Shown here piece after piece: positions 40,840-48,617 of a stretch of DNA of 48,617 nucleotides. Location of the stretch: the NCBI GenBank assembly GCA_017470715.1, contig JAFUYE010000039.1:1-48617 (forward strand), in the 5' to 3' direction. Positions within the stretch are counted from its first letter, which is position 1; each line of letters begins with the position of its first letter. The notes under the pieces were generated by a model. It made no database searches, had not been told where the DNA came from, and was given only the letters and a program-made list of their open reading frames with translations. Made by a program: the position numbers and the translations under genes. The DNA comes from Selenomonadaceae bacterium. GTDB lineage: Bacteria; Bacillota; Negativicutes; Selenomonadales; Selenomonadaceae.

Positions 40840-41871
40840 TTATTCCTCCAGTCCGATTAAATTTTCTTCACGCATGAACGCCGCCAATTTTTTCACGCCG
40901 CTCATGATTGTGCGATAATGTTCGGGCGTCAGCGATTGCATTCCGTCCGAAAGTGCCCGCGCAGGATTCGGGTGCATTTCCATCATCAAGCCATCAGCTC
41001 CCGCCGCGATTGCCGCAAATGCCATCGGTTTAATCATGCGCCATTTGCCGGTGCCGTGCGACGGATCGACGATTATCGGCAGGTGCGACAGGTGTTTGAC
41101 AGCCGCAACAGCCGACAAGTCCAGAGTGTTGCGCGTGTAAGTTTCGTAAGTCCGAATTCCGCGTTCGCACAAAATCACGTCGGGATTGCCCGCGTTCATG
41201 ATGTATTCGGCAGCGTTCAACCATTCGTCAATCGTCGCCGCAAGTCCGCGTTTCAACATGACGGGTTTGCCGCATTTGCCGACTTCCTTAAGCAAGCCGA
41301 AATTCTGCATGTTGCGTGCGCCGATTTGCAACACGTCCGAATATTCGGCGACGGGCGCGATACCTTCAACCGTGGTGACTTCGGTGATGACTTTCAAGCC
41401 GGTGACTTCCCGCGCTTCGGCAAGATATTTCAAACCTTCGATTTCAAGACCTTGGAACGAATACGGCGAAGTTCTCGGTTTGTAAGCACCGCCGCGCAGA
41501 AATTGAGCACCGCCGTCTTTGACGATTTTTGCCGCCTTGATAATTTGTTCGCGACTTTCGACCGCGCAGGGACCCGCCATAACGACAGGTTCACCGCCAC
41601 CGATTTTCACGCCGTCAACGTCGATAACGCTTGATTGCGGATGAAATTCACGGCTCGCAAGTTTGTAGCTTTTGGAAATTGCAACTGAACTTTCAACGCC
41701 GGGCAACGCGTCAATCGCCACGGACGCAAGTTTCGTTTTGTCACCGATGACGCCGACGATTTTTTGTTGTGCGCCCTCCATGATTTTCGCGTCAAGTCCG
41801 ACACTTTTTATAGCTTTGATGACCTCGTCAATGTTTTGCGAAGTCGCTTCGGGATTCATAATTATAACCAT
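40840..41871 (-). CDS. aroF: 3-deoxy-7-phosphoheptulonate synthase (type I-beta)
   Basis: 343 residues: an N-terminal ferredoxin-like regulatory domain (1-70) and a TIM barrel with VMAGPCAVESREQI, FLRGGAYKPRTSPYSFQG, QIGARNMQNFGLLKE, CERGIRTYETYTRNTLDLSAV and VDPSHGTGKWRM. It condenses PEP and erythrose-4-phosphate, the first step of the shikimate pathway that aroQ also serves. ATG with GGAAGGA upstream. The leader contains copy B of the STAND-associated repeat. Confidence 0.96.
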   Translation of the reverse strand: MVIIMNPEATSQNIDEVIKAIKSVGLDAKIMEGAQQKIVGVIGDKTKLASVAIDALPGVESSVAISKSYKLASREFHPQSSVIDVDGVKIGGGEPVVMAGPCAVESREQIIKAAKIVKDGGAQFLRGGAYKPRTSPYSFQGLEIEGLKYLAEAREVTGLKVITEVTTVEGIAPVAEYSDVLQIGARNMQNFGLLKEVGKCGKPVMLKRGLAATIDEWLNAAEYIMNAGNPDVILCERGIRTYETYTRNTLDLSAVAAVKHLSHLPIIVDPSHGTGKWRMIKPMAFAAIAAGADGLMMEMHPNPARALSDGMQSLTPEHYRTIMSGVKKLAAFMREENLIGLEE

Positions 41872-41886
41872 GAAAAATCATCCTTC

Positions 41887-42037
41887 CAAAATTGTACTGC
41901 ATTAAACCGCGCCATTTTACCGCGAAAATTTCCGTTTGAAAAGATTTGTCGCAAAAAAAAATCCCGCCGCGTTGACGGGAAAATTTTTTCGACAAAAAGT
42001 GGACGCCGCGATTGTTCACGACAGCAACAAAAATTTT
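41887..42037. repeat. STAND-associated flank repeat, copy B
   Basis: Between the second STAND stop and aroF. 41887-41940 matches 35432-35485 and 42003-42037 matches 35510-35545. Relative to copy A it contains an extra stretch of about 35 bases holding the terminator. Confidence 0.75.
41953..41980 (-). terminator. intrinsic terminator after the second STAND gene
   Basis: TCCCGTC / GGCGGGA stem on the minus strand (one G-U), five-base loop, followed by nine T. Confidence 0.8.
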
Positions 42038-42041
42038 CCGA

Positions 42042-45000
42042 TTATTTAACGTCTGAAGTCTCCATAGTTTTAACTTCTCTTACAACAGATTCGACTTCCT
42101 TCAAATGTTTCGCGAGTTCTTCTCCGGATAAAGATTCAAGCTCCTCAAACAATTCGTCAACGTTAAAGTCGTCGTCTTCGGGCAACGTGTTGGTATCGCC
42201 GATTTGTTCGCGCAGAGCCGATTCCTCGTCGAATTTTCCTTCGGCGTGAAGAATTCGTGCAAGCCGTTCTTTTTCTTCGAGCGTCTCAAAATAATCCGTG
42301 CCGTGCTTTTTCTCAGTGACGTCGACAAGGATTTTTTGATAGTGTTCGGCTTTGTCGTAAGCCTCAAGTTCCGTGTAATGCGTGCTCAAATCGCGCAACG
42401 TCGACAATATTTCGGGGGCGTCCTCAATGAAATGTTCGCGGCAAAAAGTCAAAGTGCGTTCGTACCATTCCGCTTCGTCGGAATATTTTTCCGCATACAT
42501 AAATGTTTCGGCGATTTTTTTCATCGCGTCAAAGATGTGTTTCGCGGTCGCCTTCGGGTGTTTTTCCACAAAGTCCAAAATTTCCATGCGTTTCGCGATT
42601 GCGGCGGGGAAGTCGTCAAGATGTATTCCAACGAAAAGAATTTGATTGAACAAAAACGTCGACGAAAAGTCATCAAAATTTTTCGGGAAAATTTTTTTGT
42701 AGTAAGCCTCAACGTCCGCGAAAAGCCGGAATTCTTCCGCAGCGTATTCGTCGGTTGATTCTTTTTGAATCAGTCCGCGAAGATGATTCGTTAAATTAAT
42801 TTTGGCGTCGACAATATTTTTTTCGACAACGGAATATTTTTCGGTCAACGCAAGAATTTTTCGCCACAAGACAATTTGACCTTCGTAATAAAATTTCCCG
42901 TCAAGAAAATCGCTGTATTCTTTGAGCGTCGAAACGGCGTCGGAATAATTTTCCACGGGTTCGCGACAAATTTTCTCGGCAATGAATTTCAGCGCGTCGG
43001 TTGCACGTTCCCGCCAAATTTTTTCGTCATCGAATTGTACCGTCAACTTCATGGCGTCCGCCAAAGAAACCATGCGCTTGAAAGTTTTTTCGTCGGGTTC
43101 GGTGACGGATTCGACACGCCGTTTCAAATCGTCAACGAAATTTTTGTAAAACTGCGCGGCTTCGTCGTTGCGTCCGAGTTGCTCAAGTGTGTCGGAAATA
43201 AAAGTTACCAAATCGGCGGGAATCGCAATTTCGTTCGTTTCGTGAAGACGAAAAATTTCTTCGTAGCACGCCAATTTTTCTTCAAGACTGTTCGGGGCGG
43301 AAATTTTATCCCAAAGAAATGACACTTTCCAAAGCGCATTGATTGCATTTTCGCAGTCGTAATTTCTTTTGTAAACGTCGGCGATTTTTTTTCGGACAGG
43401 CACGGCATCTTCAAATTGGTACCGGCGTTCGAGAGTTCCCGCAAGATTTTTTGCCGCAAGGATAAAATTTTCGTCGTCGCGTCCGTCAACTGTTTCGACA
43501 ATCTGCCGCCGAATTTCAATCGCCTCGTCAATCCTGTCGCCGCATTCCAGCGCACGTGCCAAATTTTCCTTCGCGTCAAGAATTCGTTCGTCGTCCGCGT
43601 CGGAATAGTAACTTTCACATTCGGCAATAATTTTTTCGCGCAGATTAATTTCGTCCGCCCGGCGTTCCAAACGATTTAAAATAGCGGCAAGGCAATTCAT
43701 TACCGCAATTTTTAACGCGCAAGTTTCGTCGTTAATCGGCAAGCGTTTCAATTTGTGATACGCCGCCCGCTCAAGTTCGAGAGCATCTTTGACGCGTTCT
43801 TGAAAAAGTTTTGTAACGCCCAAACAATGTTGGAAGTAAGCTGACGGAACAGTTTCGTTGTTGCCGACTTTGTCAAAAAATTTTTCTGCAATTTCCGCCA
43901 CCGTCGTGTTGTCGAAACGGTCTTCAATCGTTGAAAGATTTTCTCTGTGACGCGTCATTAATTCTTCGGGCGCGTCGGTCGTGCGCAAAATAATATCGCT
44001 CCACATGTTGAAATAAATTTCGGCTTTGTAGTCGTCGCCGTAATTTTCTTGCCGATTGTCCGCGAAAAATTTTTTGAAAAAATCATTGGCTCCCTCGCGA
44101 ATTTTGGCGAAAACAGGCACGAACAAAGCGTCTTGTTTCAGCCCCGGCAACAAAAACGCCGCGACTGTCCTGTTGAAACTGTAAACGTTAATTTCGTCGT
44201 CGTCCGTGTCAATGACCTCTGCTTCGGCAAAAAGATCCGTCAAGCGTTTGTAAGTGTTCGGATTGAATTCGGAAATTGCGGCAGTAACAAGGTCGTCCGT
44301 CCACCTGCCCAAAATGCACAGATTCTGTAGCAAAAATAAACTTGCGTCGTCGAAACTTCCCAAAGCCCGTTCAATGATTTTGTCGCGATTCTTGCCGAAA
44401 TCGGACATGCGCGGAACTTTTTTGGCGTCGATTATATTTTGGTAGGTGACGGCGCACATGGTGAGATACAGCGGGTGCCCGCCCGTGAGTTTGACAATGC
44501 CGGCGCGTAAATCGTCTTCGACAATGTCGAGCACTTCCAAATATCTGTTCGCCCAATTTTTTTCGAGCACGTCGACGCTATAATTTTCAACGGCGTCAAT
44601 GTCTTCAATCGCAATTTCGCCGATTTCGCTTATCTCGTATCGACTTGCGATAACCCACATGACGCGAGAGGCGGCAAGAAGTTCGCCGACCCACCAATCG
44701 ACGGGCACATCGCGATTTTCGGAAATCAAACGAACATTTTTTTTCTTGCCGAATTCTTCGCCCGTCAAAACTTCGTAGGTGTCGAGAAAAATAATCAAAT
44801 CCGTGTTGAATTCTTCAAGATAAAACGAAAGATCTTGCGCGAAAAGTTTCGGCAAAAGTTCTTTAACGTAAGCGGGGTCATCTTCGGCGTTGCATTCTTC
44901 CAGTTCGCGTAAAAGTTCTCCGTATTCTTCGTTGCCGTTGGCGCGATAGTTTTCGTCAGCCCGCTGTATTCGATTTTCGATAAGATGCAAAACCGGCTTG

Positions 45001-45668
45001 AGAGCTTTTAACAGGACGAGAGCTTCCACGCCGCCGGAAAAAATTTTCGGCAGATATTCGACAACAGAACTCACAGATGATTTCAAATGCGTTGAAGTCT
45101 CCACCAATTCAAGAAGAAAATCTTTCAAATCTTCGGAATTGGATTCGCCTATGGTTTCAGAAATTTTGTCGGAAAATTTATCGACGAAGGTAATGTAATC
45201 GTCCTTGTCGTTAATGACGGCTCCGCTCAGCGCGATAAACAAATTTCTTTTAAACCAGCGGAAAGCGGCCGTGTCCAGCAAAATTTTTTTCTTTTGCTCA
45301 TCGCTGACGAACTCGCCGTTTTTCTGCGCAAGATAAATGCAACCTTTGTCGAAAAGCGGAAACTCCATTCGATAACGGTCGCTCAATTTTTTTCGCAGAG
45401 TTTTAAGCACGGCAACCGGGTCGGTGTTACTTTTGAAGTCGTGCAGAACAAAATTTTTGTTTAATGCGCCCGCCATTTTTTGGAATTCGTTAAACAGCAA
45501 GGTTTTGCCGATACCGCCGACGCCCGAATAAATCAGTAACGCTCCGTCGCCGATTCCCGAATTTTTTATGGCGGTCAAATGTTTTTGAAACGAATATCGC
45601 TGAACTTCGCGGTCGACAAAAACGGGCGTCAGCTCGGTAATCGGCTGTGGTTTCGGTTTAATTTTCAT
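42042..45668 (-). CDS. STAND-type NTPase with TPR arm, no TerD (paralogue)
   Basis: 1208 residues from ATG 45668 with AAGGTGA upstream. Clearly paralogous to the TerD-bearing protein: FVDREVQRYSF, Walker A GVGGIGKT (49-56), NTDLIIFLDTYEVLTGEE, SENRDVPVDWWVGELLAASR, LTGGHPLYLTMC, MWSDIILRTTDAPEELMT, and TPR units in the C-terminal half (YDKAEHYQKILVDVTEKKHG). It ends in an acidic helical tail (DVDELFEELESLSGEELAK-like) where the paralogue continues into TerD. No N-terminal effector is present. It follows cbiD by 23 bp and may be read from the same transcript. A defence-type sensor role is inferred from the STAND-TPR layout. Confidence 0.9.
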   Translation of the reverse strand: MKIKPKPQPITELTPVFVDREVQRYSFQKHLTAIKNSGIGDGALLIYSGVGGIGKTLLFNEFQKMAGALNKNFVLHDFKSNTDPVAVLKTLRKKLSDRYRMEFPLFDKGCIYLAQKNGEFVSDEQKKKILLDTAAFRWFKRNLFIALSGAVINDKDDYITFVDKFSDKISETIGESNSEDLKDFLLELVETSTHLKSSVSSVVEYLPKIFSGGVEALVLLKALKPVLHLIENRIQRADENYRANGNEEYGELLRELEECNAEDDPAYVKELLPKLFAQDLSFYLEEFNTDLIIFLDTYEVLTGEEFGKKKNVRLISENRDVPVDWWVGELLAASRVMWVIASRYEISEIGEIAIEDIDAVENYSVDVLEKNWANRYLEVLDIVEDDLRAGIVKLTGGHPLYLTMCAVTYQNIIDAKKVPRMSDFGKNRDKIIERALGSFDDASLFLLQNLCILGRWTDDLVTAAISEFNPNTYKRLTDLFAEAEVIDTDDDEINVYSFNRTVAAFLLPGLKQDALFVPVFAKIREGANDFFKKFFADNRQENYGDDYKAEIYFNMWSDIILRTTDAPEELMTRHRENLSTIEDRFDNTTVAEIAEKFFDKVGNNETVPSAYFQHCLGVTKLFQERVKDALELERAAYHKLKRLPINDETCALKIAVMNCLAAILNRLERRADEINLREKIIAECESYYSDADDERILDAKENLARALECGDRIDEAIEIRRQIVETVDGRDDENFILAAKNLAGTLERRYQFEDAVPVRKKIADVYKRNYDCENAINALWKVSFLWDKISAPNSLEEKLACYEEIFRLHETNEIAIPADLVTFISDTLEQLGRNDEAAQFYKNFVDDLKRRVESVTEPDEKTFKRMVSLADAMKLTVQFDDEKIWRERATDALKFIAEKICREPVENYSDAVSTLKEYSDFLDGKFYYEGQIVLWRKILALTEKYSVVEKNIVDAKINLTNHLRGLIQKESTDEYAAEEFRLFADVEAYYKKIFPKNFDDFSSTFLFNQILFVGIHLDDFPAAIAKRMEILDFVEKHPKATAKHIFDAMKKIAETFMYAEKYSDEAEWYERTLTFCREHFIEDAPEILSTLRDLSTHYTELEAYDKAEHYQKILVDVTEKKHGTDYFETLEEKERLARILHAEGKFDEESALREQIGDTNTLPEDDDFNVDELFEELESLSGEELAKHLKEVESVVREVKTMETSDVK

Positions 45669-45691
45669 TGCGTCACCTTCAAAAAAATTTT

Positions 45692-46741
45692 TCAATCGGC
45701 ACCCAAAATATTTCCGGCGAAGTCGACAAGAATAGTTTTGACTTTCAACTTGCCGAAAACGTAACGCATTGCCCGAAGGCTCGCACGTTCGGCAATTTTT
45801 TTGTAGACGCGTTCCAAATGATTCGCGGAAATAATCTGCGCGGCATCTTCGGTCGTGTTCGCGTCAAGAATTTTTTGGACTTCGGTTGACGGCAAACCTT
45901 CCGCCGCAGAATAAGCCGCCAAAGTTTCAAGTCGTCCGTCTGCAACGCGGTTGTGCGTGTGAAAAATTCCCGCCGCAACTTTGACGAGTTTGCCGACATG
46001 ACCGCACAAAATTATTTTCGCAACATTACGCTGAGCCGCCGCCTCCAACATGAAGCCGATAAAATTGCTTGTCTGAATTATCGCGCCGTCCGGGAAGCCG
46101 ATTTTTTTCGCGATTGTCTCACCGATTTTGCCGGGCACGAAAATTAATTCGTTAAAACCCGCCGCGATTGCAACGTCGATTTGCGGCACGAGAGAATTTT
46201 TGAAAGCCTCTTCGCTCATGGGACGCAACACGCCCGTCGTGCCGATAATCGACAGCCCGCCTTCGACGCCCAAAATTGGGTTCAAAGTTTTTTTGGCAAG
46301 TTCGACGCCCGCAGGAATTGAAATTTCGACTTCAAGCCCGCCGATATTGAATTGAGCCGCGACGTTGCGAATCAGTTCACGCGGTTTTGGATTAATCGCG
46401 GGTTCACCGATTGGAAGTTGCATTCCGGCTTTGGTTATCGTGCCGACGCCGACACCTGCGCGGAAAATAATTTCGTCACCAAAAATTTGGCGCACCGTCG
46501 TAAAGACCGATGCGCCGTTGGTGATGTCGGGGTCGTCGCCCGAAAATTTGACAACTTCCACACGAATTCCGTCCGAAATTTTTTCAACGCGGGCAACGGG
46601 AATTTTTAGCTGAGTCCCGTCAAGCGCGGTAATTTCCACGTCGTCAACAATTTCGCCCGTCGTCAGCAAAATCAAAGCAGCTTTGACGCCCGCCGCCGCA
46701 CAAGCTCCCGTCGTGTAACCTGAACGCAAAAATTTTTTCAC
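45692..46741 (-). CDS. cbiD: Cobalt-precorrin-5B (C1)-methyltransferase
   Basis: 349 residues from GTG 46741, chosen for the GGTGA six bases upstream (GTG 46756 is an alternative). LRSGYTTGACAAAGVKAAL, GEPAINPKPRELI, GGLSIIGTTGVLRPMSEEAF and ILCGHVGKLVKVAAGIFHTHNRVADGR match CbiD, which acts in anaerobic cobalamin ring synthesis. No other cbi gene is nearby; it lies between hicB and the second STAND gene. Confidence 0.95.
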   Translation of the reverse strand: MKKFLRSGYTTGACAAAGVKAALILLTTGEIVDDVEITALDGTQLKIPVARVEKISDGIRVEVVKFSGDDPDITNGASVFTTVRQIFGDEIIFRAGVGVGTITKAGMQLPIGEPAINPKPRELIRNVAAQFNIGGLEVEISIPAGVELAKKTLNPILGVEGGLSIIGTTGVLRPMSEEAFKNSLVPQIDVAIAAGFNELIFVPGKIGETIAKKIGFPDGAIIQTSNFIGFMLEAAAQRNVAKIILCGHVGKLVKVAAGIFHTHNRVADGRLETLAAYSAAEGLPSTEVQKILDANTTEDAAQIISANHLERVYKKIAERASLRAMRYVFGKLKVKTILVDFAGNILGAD

Positions 46742-46764
46742 GCTATCACCGCTCACAAATTTTT

Positions 46765-47127
46765 TTATGCCGCTCCAACCGTTGTTGACGAAGAAACTTT
46801 TTTCGCGTCAAGCATTTTTCTGTAAGCGTCCGTGTCAACTTTAATCAACGTGACAAATGCGCTTGTTGAAAATTCGTCGGGTTCGGCTTTGACTTGGTCA
46901 ATCGGAGTCGGTTCGACAATGCGATTTTTCATCGGCGGATCTAATTTTCCTGCCTTGAAGTCTTCGTAAAGTACCAACATGCCCGCAAGCGCGTCTTCAG
47001 CCATCTCCAACGCTTCGTAAAGCGAATTGCCGAAAGTTGCCGCGCCCGCAACGTCGGGGAAGTCAACGCACCAAGTATCTTCCGACTCTTTATCTTTTTG
47101 GAAAATTGCAGGATAAACATACTTCAT
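46765..47127 (-). CDS. hicB: HicB-family antitoxin
   Basis: 120 residues. YPAIFQKDKESEDTWCVDFP and DVAGAATFGNSLYEALEMAE form the RNase-H-like HicB fold; the C-terminal part (KVDTDAYRKMLDAKK) may carry the DNA-binding or toxin-binding region. It neutralises HicA. ATG with GGAGGG seven bases upstream. It follows hicA by 12 bp, the usual toxin-first order. Confidence 0.9.
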   Translation of the reverse strand: MKYVYPAIFQKDKESEDTWCVDFPDVAGAATFGNSLYEALEMAEDALAGMLVLYEDFKAGKLDPPMKNRIVEPTPIDQVKAEPDEFSTSAFVTLIKVDTDAYRKMLDAKKVSSSTTVGAA

Positions 47128-47139
47128 AGAAAACCCTCC

Positions 47140-47337
47140 TCAATGCTTTTTTGGAACACCTGCTTGATTGCGAAGATTTTTTTCGGTTCCTGCGGGGACT
47201 TCCTGTTGATTGTGTCGTCCCATTTGAAAACGTTCGCCGGTTATCGGGCTGAACCACCATTCGTGATTGCTGCCCTCGCTCTCTTTGTAACATCCGGCGT
47301 CCTTGAATTCGCGTTTAAGCTCTGCAAACTTTGGCAT
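47140..47337 (-). CDS. hicA: HicA-family mRNA interferase toxin
   Basis: 65 residues, a single dsRBD-like fold: GSNHEWWFSPITGERF with the catalytic histidine, then MGRHNQQEVPAGTEKNL and the terminal NQAGV. HicA cleaves mRNA when HicB is lost. ATG with GAGGA upstream, 12 bp after the rfbB stop. No separate promoter is evident. Confidence 0.9.
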   Translation of the reverse strand: MPKFAELKREFKDAGCYKESEGSNHEWWFSPITGERFQMGRHNQQEVPAGTEKNLRNQAGVPKKH

Positions 47338-47349
47338 AAAAATTTTTCC

Positions 47350-48369
47350 TCAACGACGACCGTACATTTTTTCGTAATAATTTTGGTATTCGCCGCTGAT
47401 AATTTTTTCCCACCAAGCGCGATTGTTCAGATACCAGTCAACGGTCAACTTAATTCCGTCATCGAATTTCGTTTGCGGCGTCCAACCGAGTTCCGTTGAA
47501 ATTTTCGTCGGGTCAATCGCGTAACGGCGGTCGTGCCCCTTGCGGTCGGTGACGAATTCGATGAGGGCTTCACCCTTGCCGAGGATTCGCAAAATCGTTT
47601 TGACAACATCCAAATTCGTGCGTTCGTTGTGCCCGCCGATATTGTAGACTTCGCCGACGGTGCCTTTGCGGACAATCAAATCAATCGCCGAGCAATGATC
47701 TTCGACGTAAAGCCAATCGCGAACGTTTTCGCCCGTACCGTAAACGGGCAATTTTTTTCCGTTGAGCGCGTTGATAATCATCAGCGGAATTAATTTTTCG
47801 GGGAAGTGATACGCGCCGTAATTGTTCGAGCAACGGGAAATTGTTGCGGGAATTTGATACGTGCGCTGATACGCCTGAACGAGCAAATCTGCCGACGCTT
47901 TTGAAGCCGAATACGGGCTGGACGTGTGCAGATTCGTCGTCTCCGTGAAAAATAAATCGGGACGGTCAAGCGGCAAGTCTCCGTAAACTTCGTCGGTCGA
48001 AACTTGATGGAAACGTTTGATTCCGAATTTTCTGCAGGCGTCGAGCAAAACGGAAGTGCCAATAATGTTCGTGCGCAAAAAAAGTTCGGGGTCTTCAATC
48101 GAGCGATCAACGTGACTTTCCGCCGCGAAATTTATCACAACGTCGGGTTTGAGTTCTTCAAACAGCGAATAAATTTTTTCGCGGTCGGCAATGTCGGCAC
48201 GCACAAATTTAAAATTCGGATTGTTTTGCGCGTCCGCCAAAGTTTCGAGATTGCCCGCGTAAGTGAGTTTGTCAAGGCAAACGATTTTGTCTTCGGGATG
48301 ATTTTTGAGCTGATAGTAAACGAAATTTGAGCCGATAAAGCCCGCGCCGCCCGTAACAATGATTGTCAT
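47350..48369 (-). CDS. rfbB: dTDP-glucose 4,6-dehydratase
   Basis: 339 residues from ATG 48369 with GGAGG ten bases upstream. NAD-binding VTGGAGFIGSNFVYY, STDEVYGDLP and catalytic YSASKASAD; C-terminal GHDRRYAIDPTKI. It converts dTDP-glucose to dTDP-4-keto-6-deoxyglucose for rhamnose and other O-antigen sugars, consistent with an LPS-bearing cell. The other rml genes are absent from the window. A short TGTTGA/TCAACA inverted repeat precedes its ribosome site. Confidence 0.96.
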   Translation of the reverse strand: MTIIVTGGAGFIGSNFVYYQLKNHPEDKIVCLDKLTYAGNLETLADAQNNPNFKFVRADIADREKIYSLFEELKPDVVINFAAESHVDRSIEDPELFLRTNIIGTSVLLDACRKFGIKRFHQVSTDEVYGDLPLDRPDLFFTETTNLHTSSPYSASKASADLLVQAYQRTYQIPATISRCSNNYGAYHFPEKLIPLMIINALNGKKLPVYGTGENVRDWLYVEDHCSAIDLIVRKGTVGEVYNIGGHNERTNLDVVKTILRILGKGEALIEFVTDRKGHDRRYAIDPTKISTELGWTPQTKFDDGIKLTVDWYLNNRAWWEKIISGEYQNYYEKMYGRR

Positions 48370-48407
48370 AGAAATTTTCCCTCCAAAAATGTTGATAAAT
48401 TCAACAC

Positions 48408-48617
48408 CTAAACTTGTAAATGCCTGCAATCTGTCTGCAACGTCACTTTGTCTGCAGATTTTTGATAAAAATTGCGGCTGTTTCTTTTTGTAATTTTTGC
48501 GTGTGTATGCCGAAAAGAATGTGCGTTTAAACCTTCGGTTCTTGATGCGACTGCGATAGCGTTATGCAACATCAATCGCCCATCATCGCGAGTACAGACC
48601 GGCAAAACTTTTTTGCC
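48408..48617 (-). pseudogene. remnant of a tyrosine recombinase (integrase)
   Basis: The frame enters from the right edge and reads about 69 residues. GLNAHSFRHTHAKI contains the H-x-x-R (SFRHTH) box of phage-type integrases. After it the expected LGHSS-type helix and catalytic tyrosine segment are missing; the frame runs into unrelated sequence and stops at 48408. Only this C-terminal scrap is visible, so it is most likely a decayed integrase upstream of rfbB, marking past mobile-element activity. The rest lies outside the window. Confidence 0.6.

Noticed and set aside
41876-42041. Possible small RNA gene between the second STAND gene and aroF
   Set aside because: The only strong hairpin is followed by a T-run in the direction of the STAND gene and is better explained as its terminator.
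46742-46764. Cobalamin riboswitch before cbiD
   Set aside because: The gap to hicB is only about 23 bases, too short, and no B12-box sequence is visible.

Overview
The window looks like chromosomal DNA of an anaerobic diderm Firmicute, most likely a Negativicutes/Selenomonadales relative. Firmicute-type genes (ireB-ruvX-DUF1292-mltG cluster, SpoVB-like flippase, YvyF-like zinc-ribbon protein, NrdG, LytR-free Gram-positive-style operons) occur with an LpxL/HtrB-type acyltransferase, which implies an LPS outer membrane. TTG and GTG starts are common and nearly every gene has a GGAGG-type ribosome binding site. No rRNA, tRNA or CRISPR array was seen.

Left part (1-17.6 kb): the end of a TPR-repeat protein, then a long minus-strand operon read from a promoter near 8.87 kb down to a terminator near 1.07 kb (ireB, ruvX, DUF1292, mltG, U32 peptidase, FkbM methyltransferase, cupin, acylphosphatase, aroQ, Xaa-Pro peptidase, efp). 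Upstream of it, also on the minus strand, lie a secreted TPR protein, mtaB, rsmE, a zinc-ribbon protein, an LpxL-type acyltransferase, a rhodanese lipoprotein and a large amino-acid permease fused to a hybrid histidine kinase.

Middle (17.6-35.4 kb): an ATP-grasp ligase converging on a GalT/HIT-like DUF4931 protein, an MBL-fold hydrolase, a SpoVB/MurJ-like flippase with a diacylglycerol-kinase-like lipid kinase, mqnC, an unknown membrane protein with 16-residue repeats, nrdG, a histidine phosphatase, a small secreted protein, trkA and a DUF47 protein with a foldable leader. Then come a secreted alpha/beta hydrolase divergent from a LysR regulator, and an operon of tsaD, an Agp-like acid phosphatase, queF and a pyridoxal-kinase-like enzyme.

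Right part (35.5-48.6 kb): two large paralogous STAND-type P-loop NTPases with TPR arms, separated by trmB and aroF. The first carries a complete TerD domain at its C-terminus, joined by a 33-bp-repeat linker; the second has no TerD. Related non-coding repeats sit beside both. Upstream of the second are cbiD, a hicA-hicB toxin-antitoxin pair and rfbB, and at the right edge a remnant of a tyrosine recombinase. This is the accessory, defence-like part of the window and the best candidate for an undescribed system.

Two dispersed repeat families run through the window: arrays of 7-bp units, often as inverted arms, two of which are read into the N-termini of housekeeping proteins (U32 peptidase and MtaB); and a hairpin repeat sharing a 20-bp core at 14.55 and 24.12 kb. 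The Xaa-Pro peptidase also carries a diverged tandem duplication of its first 47 codons.
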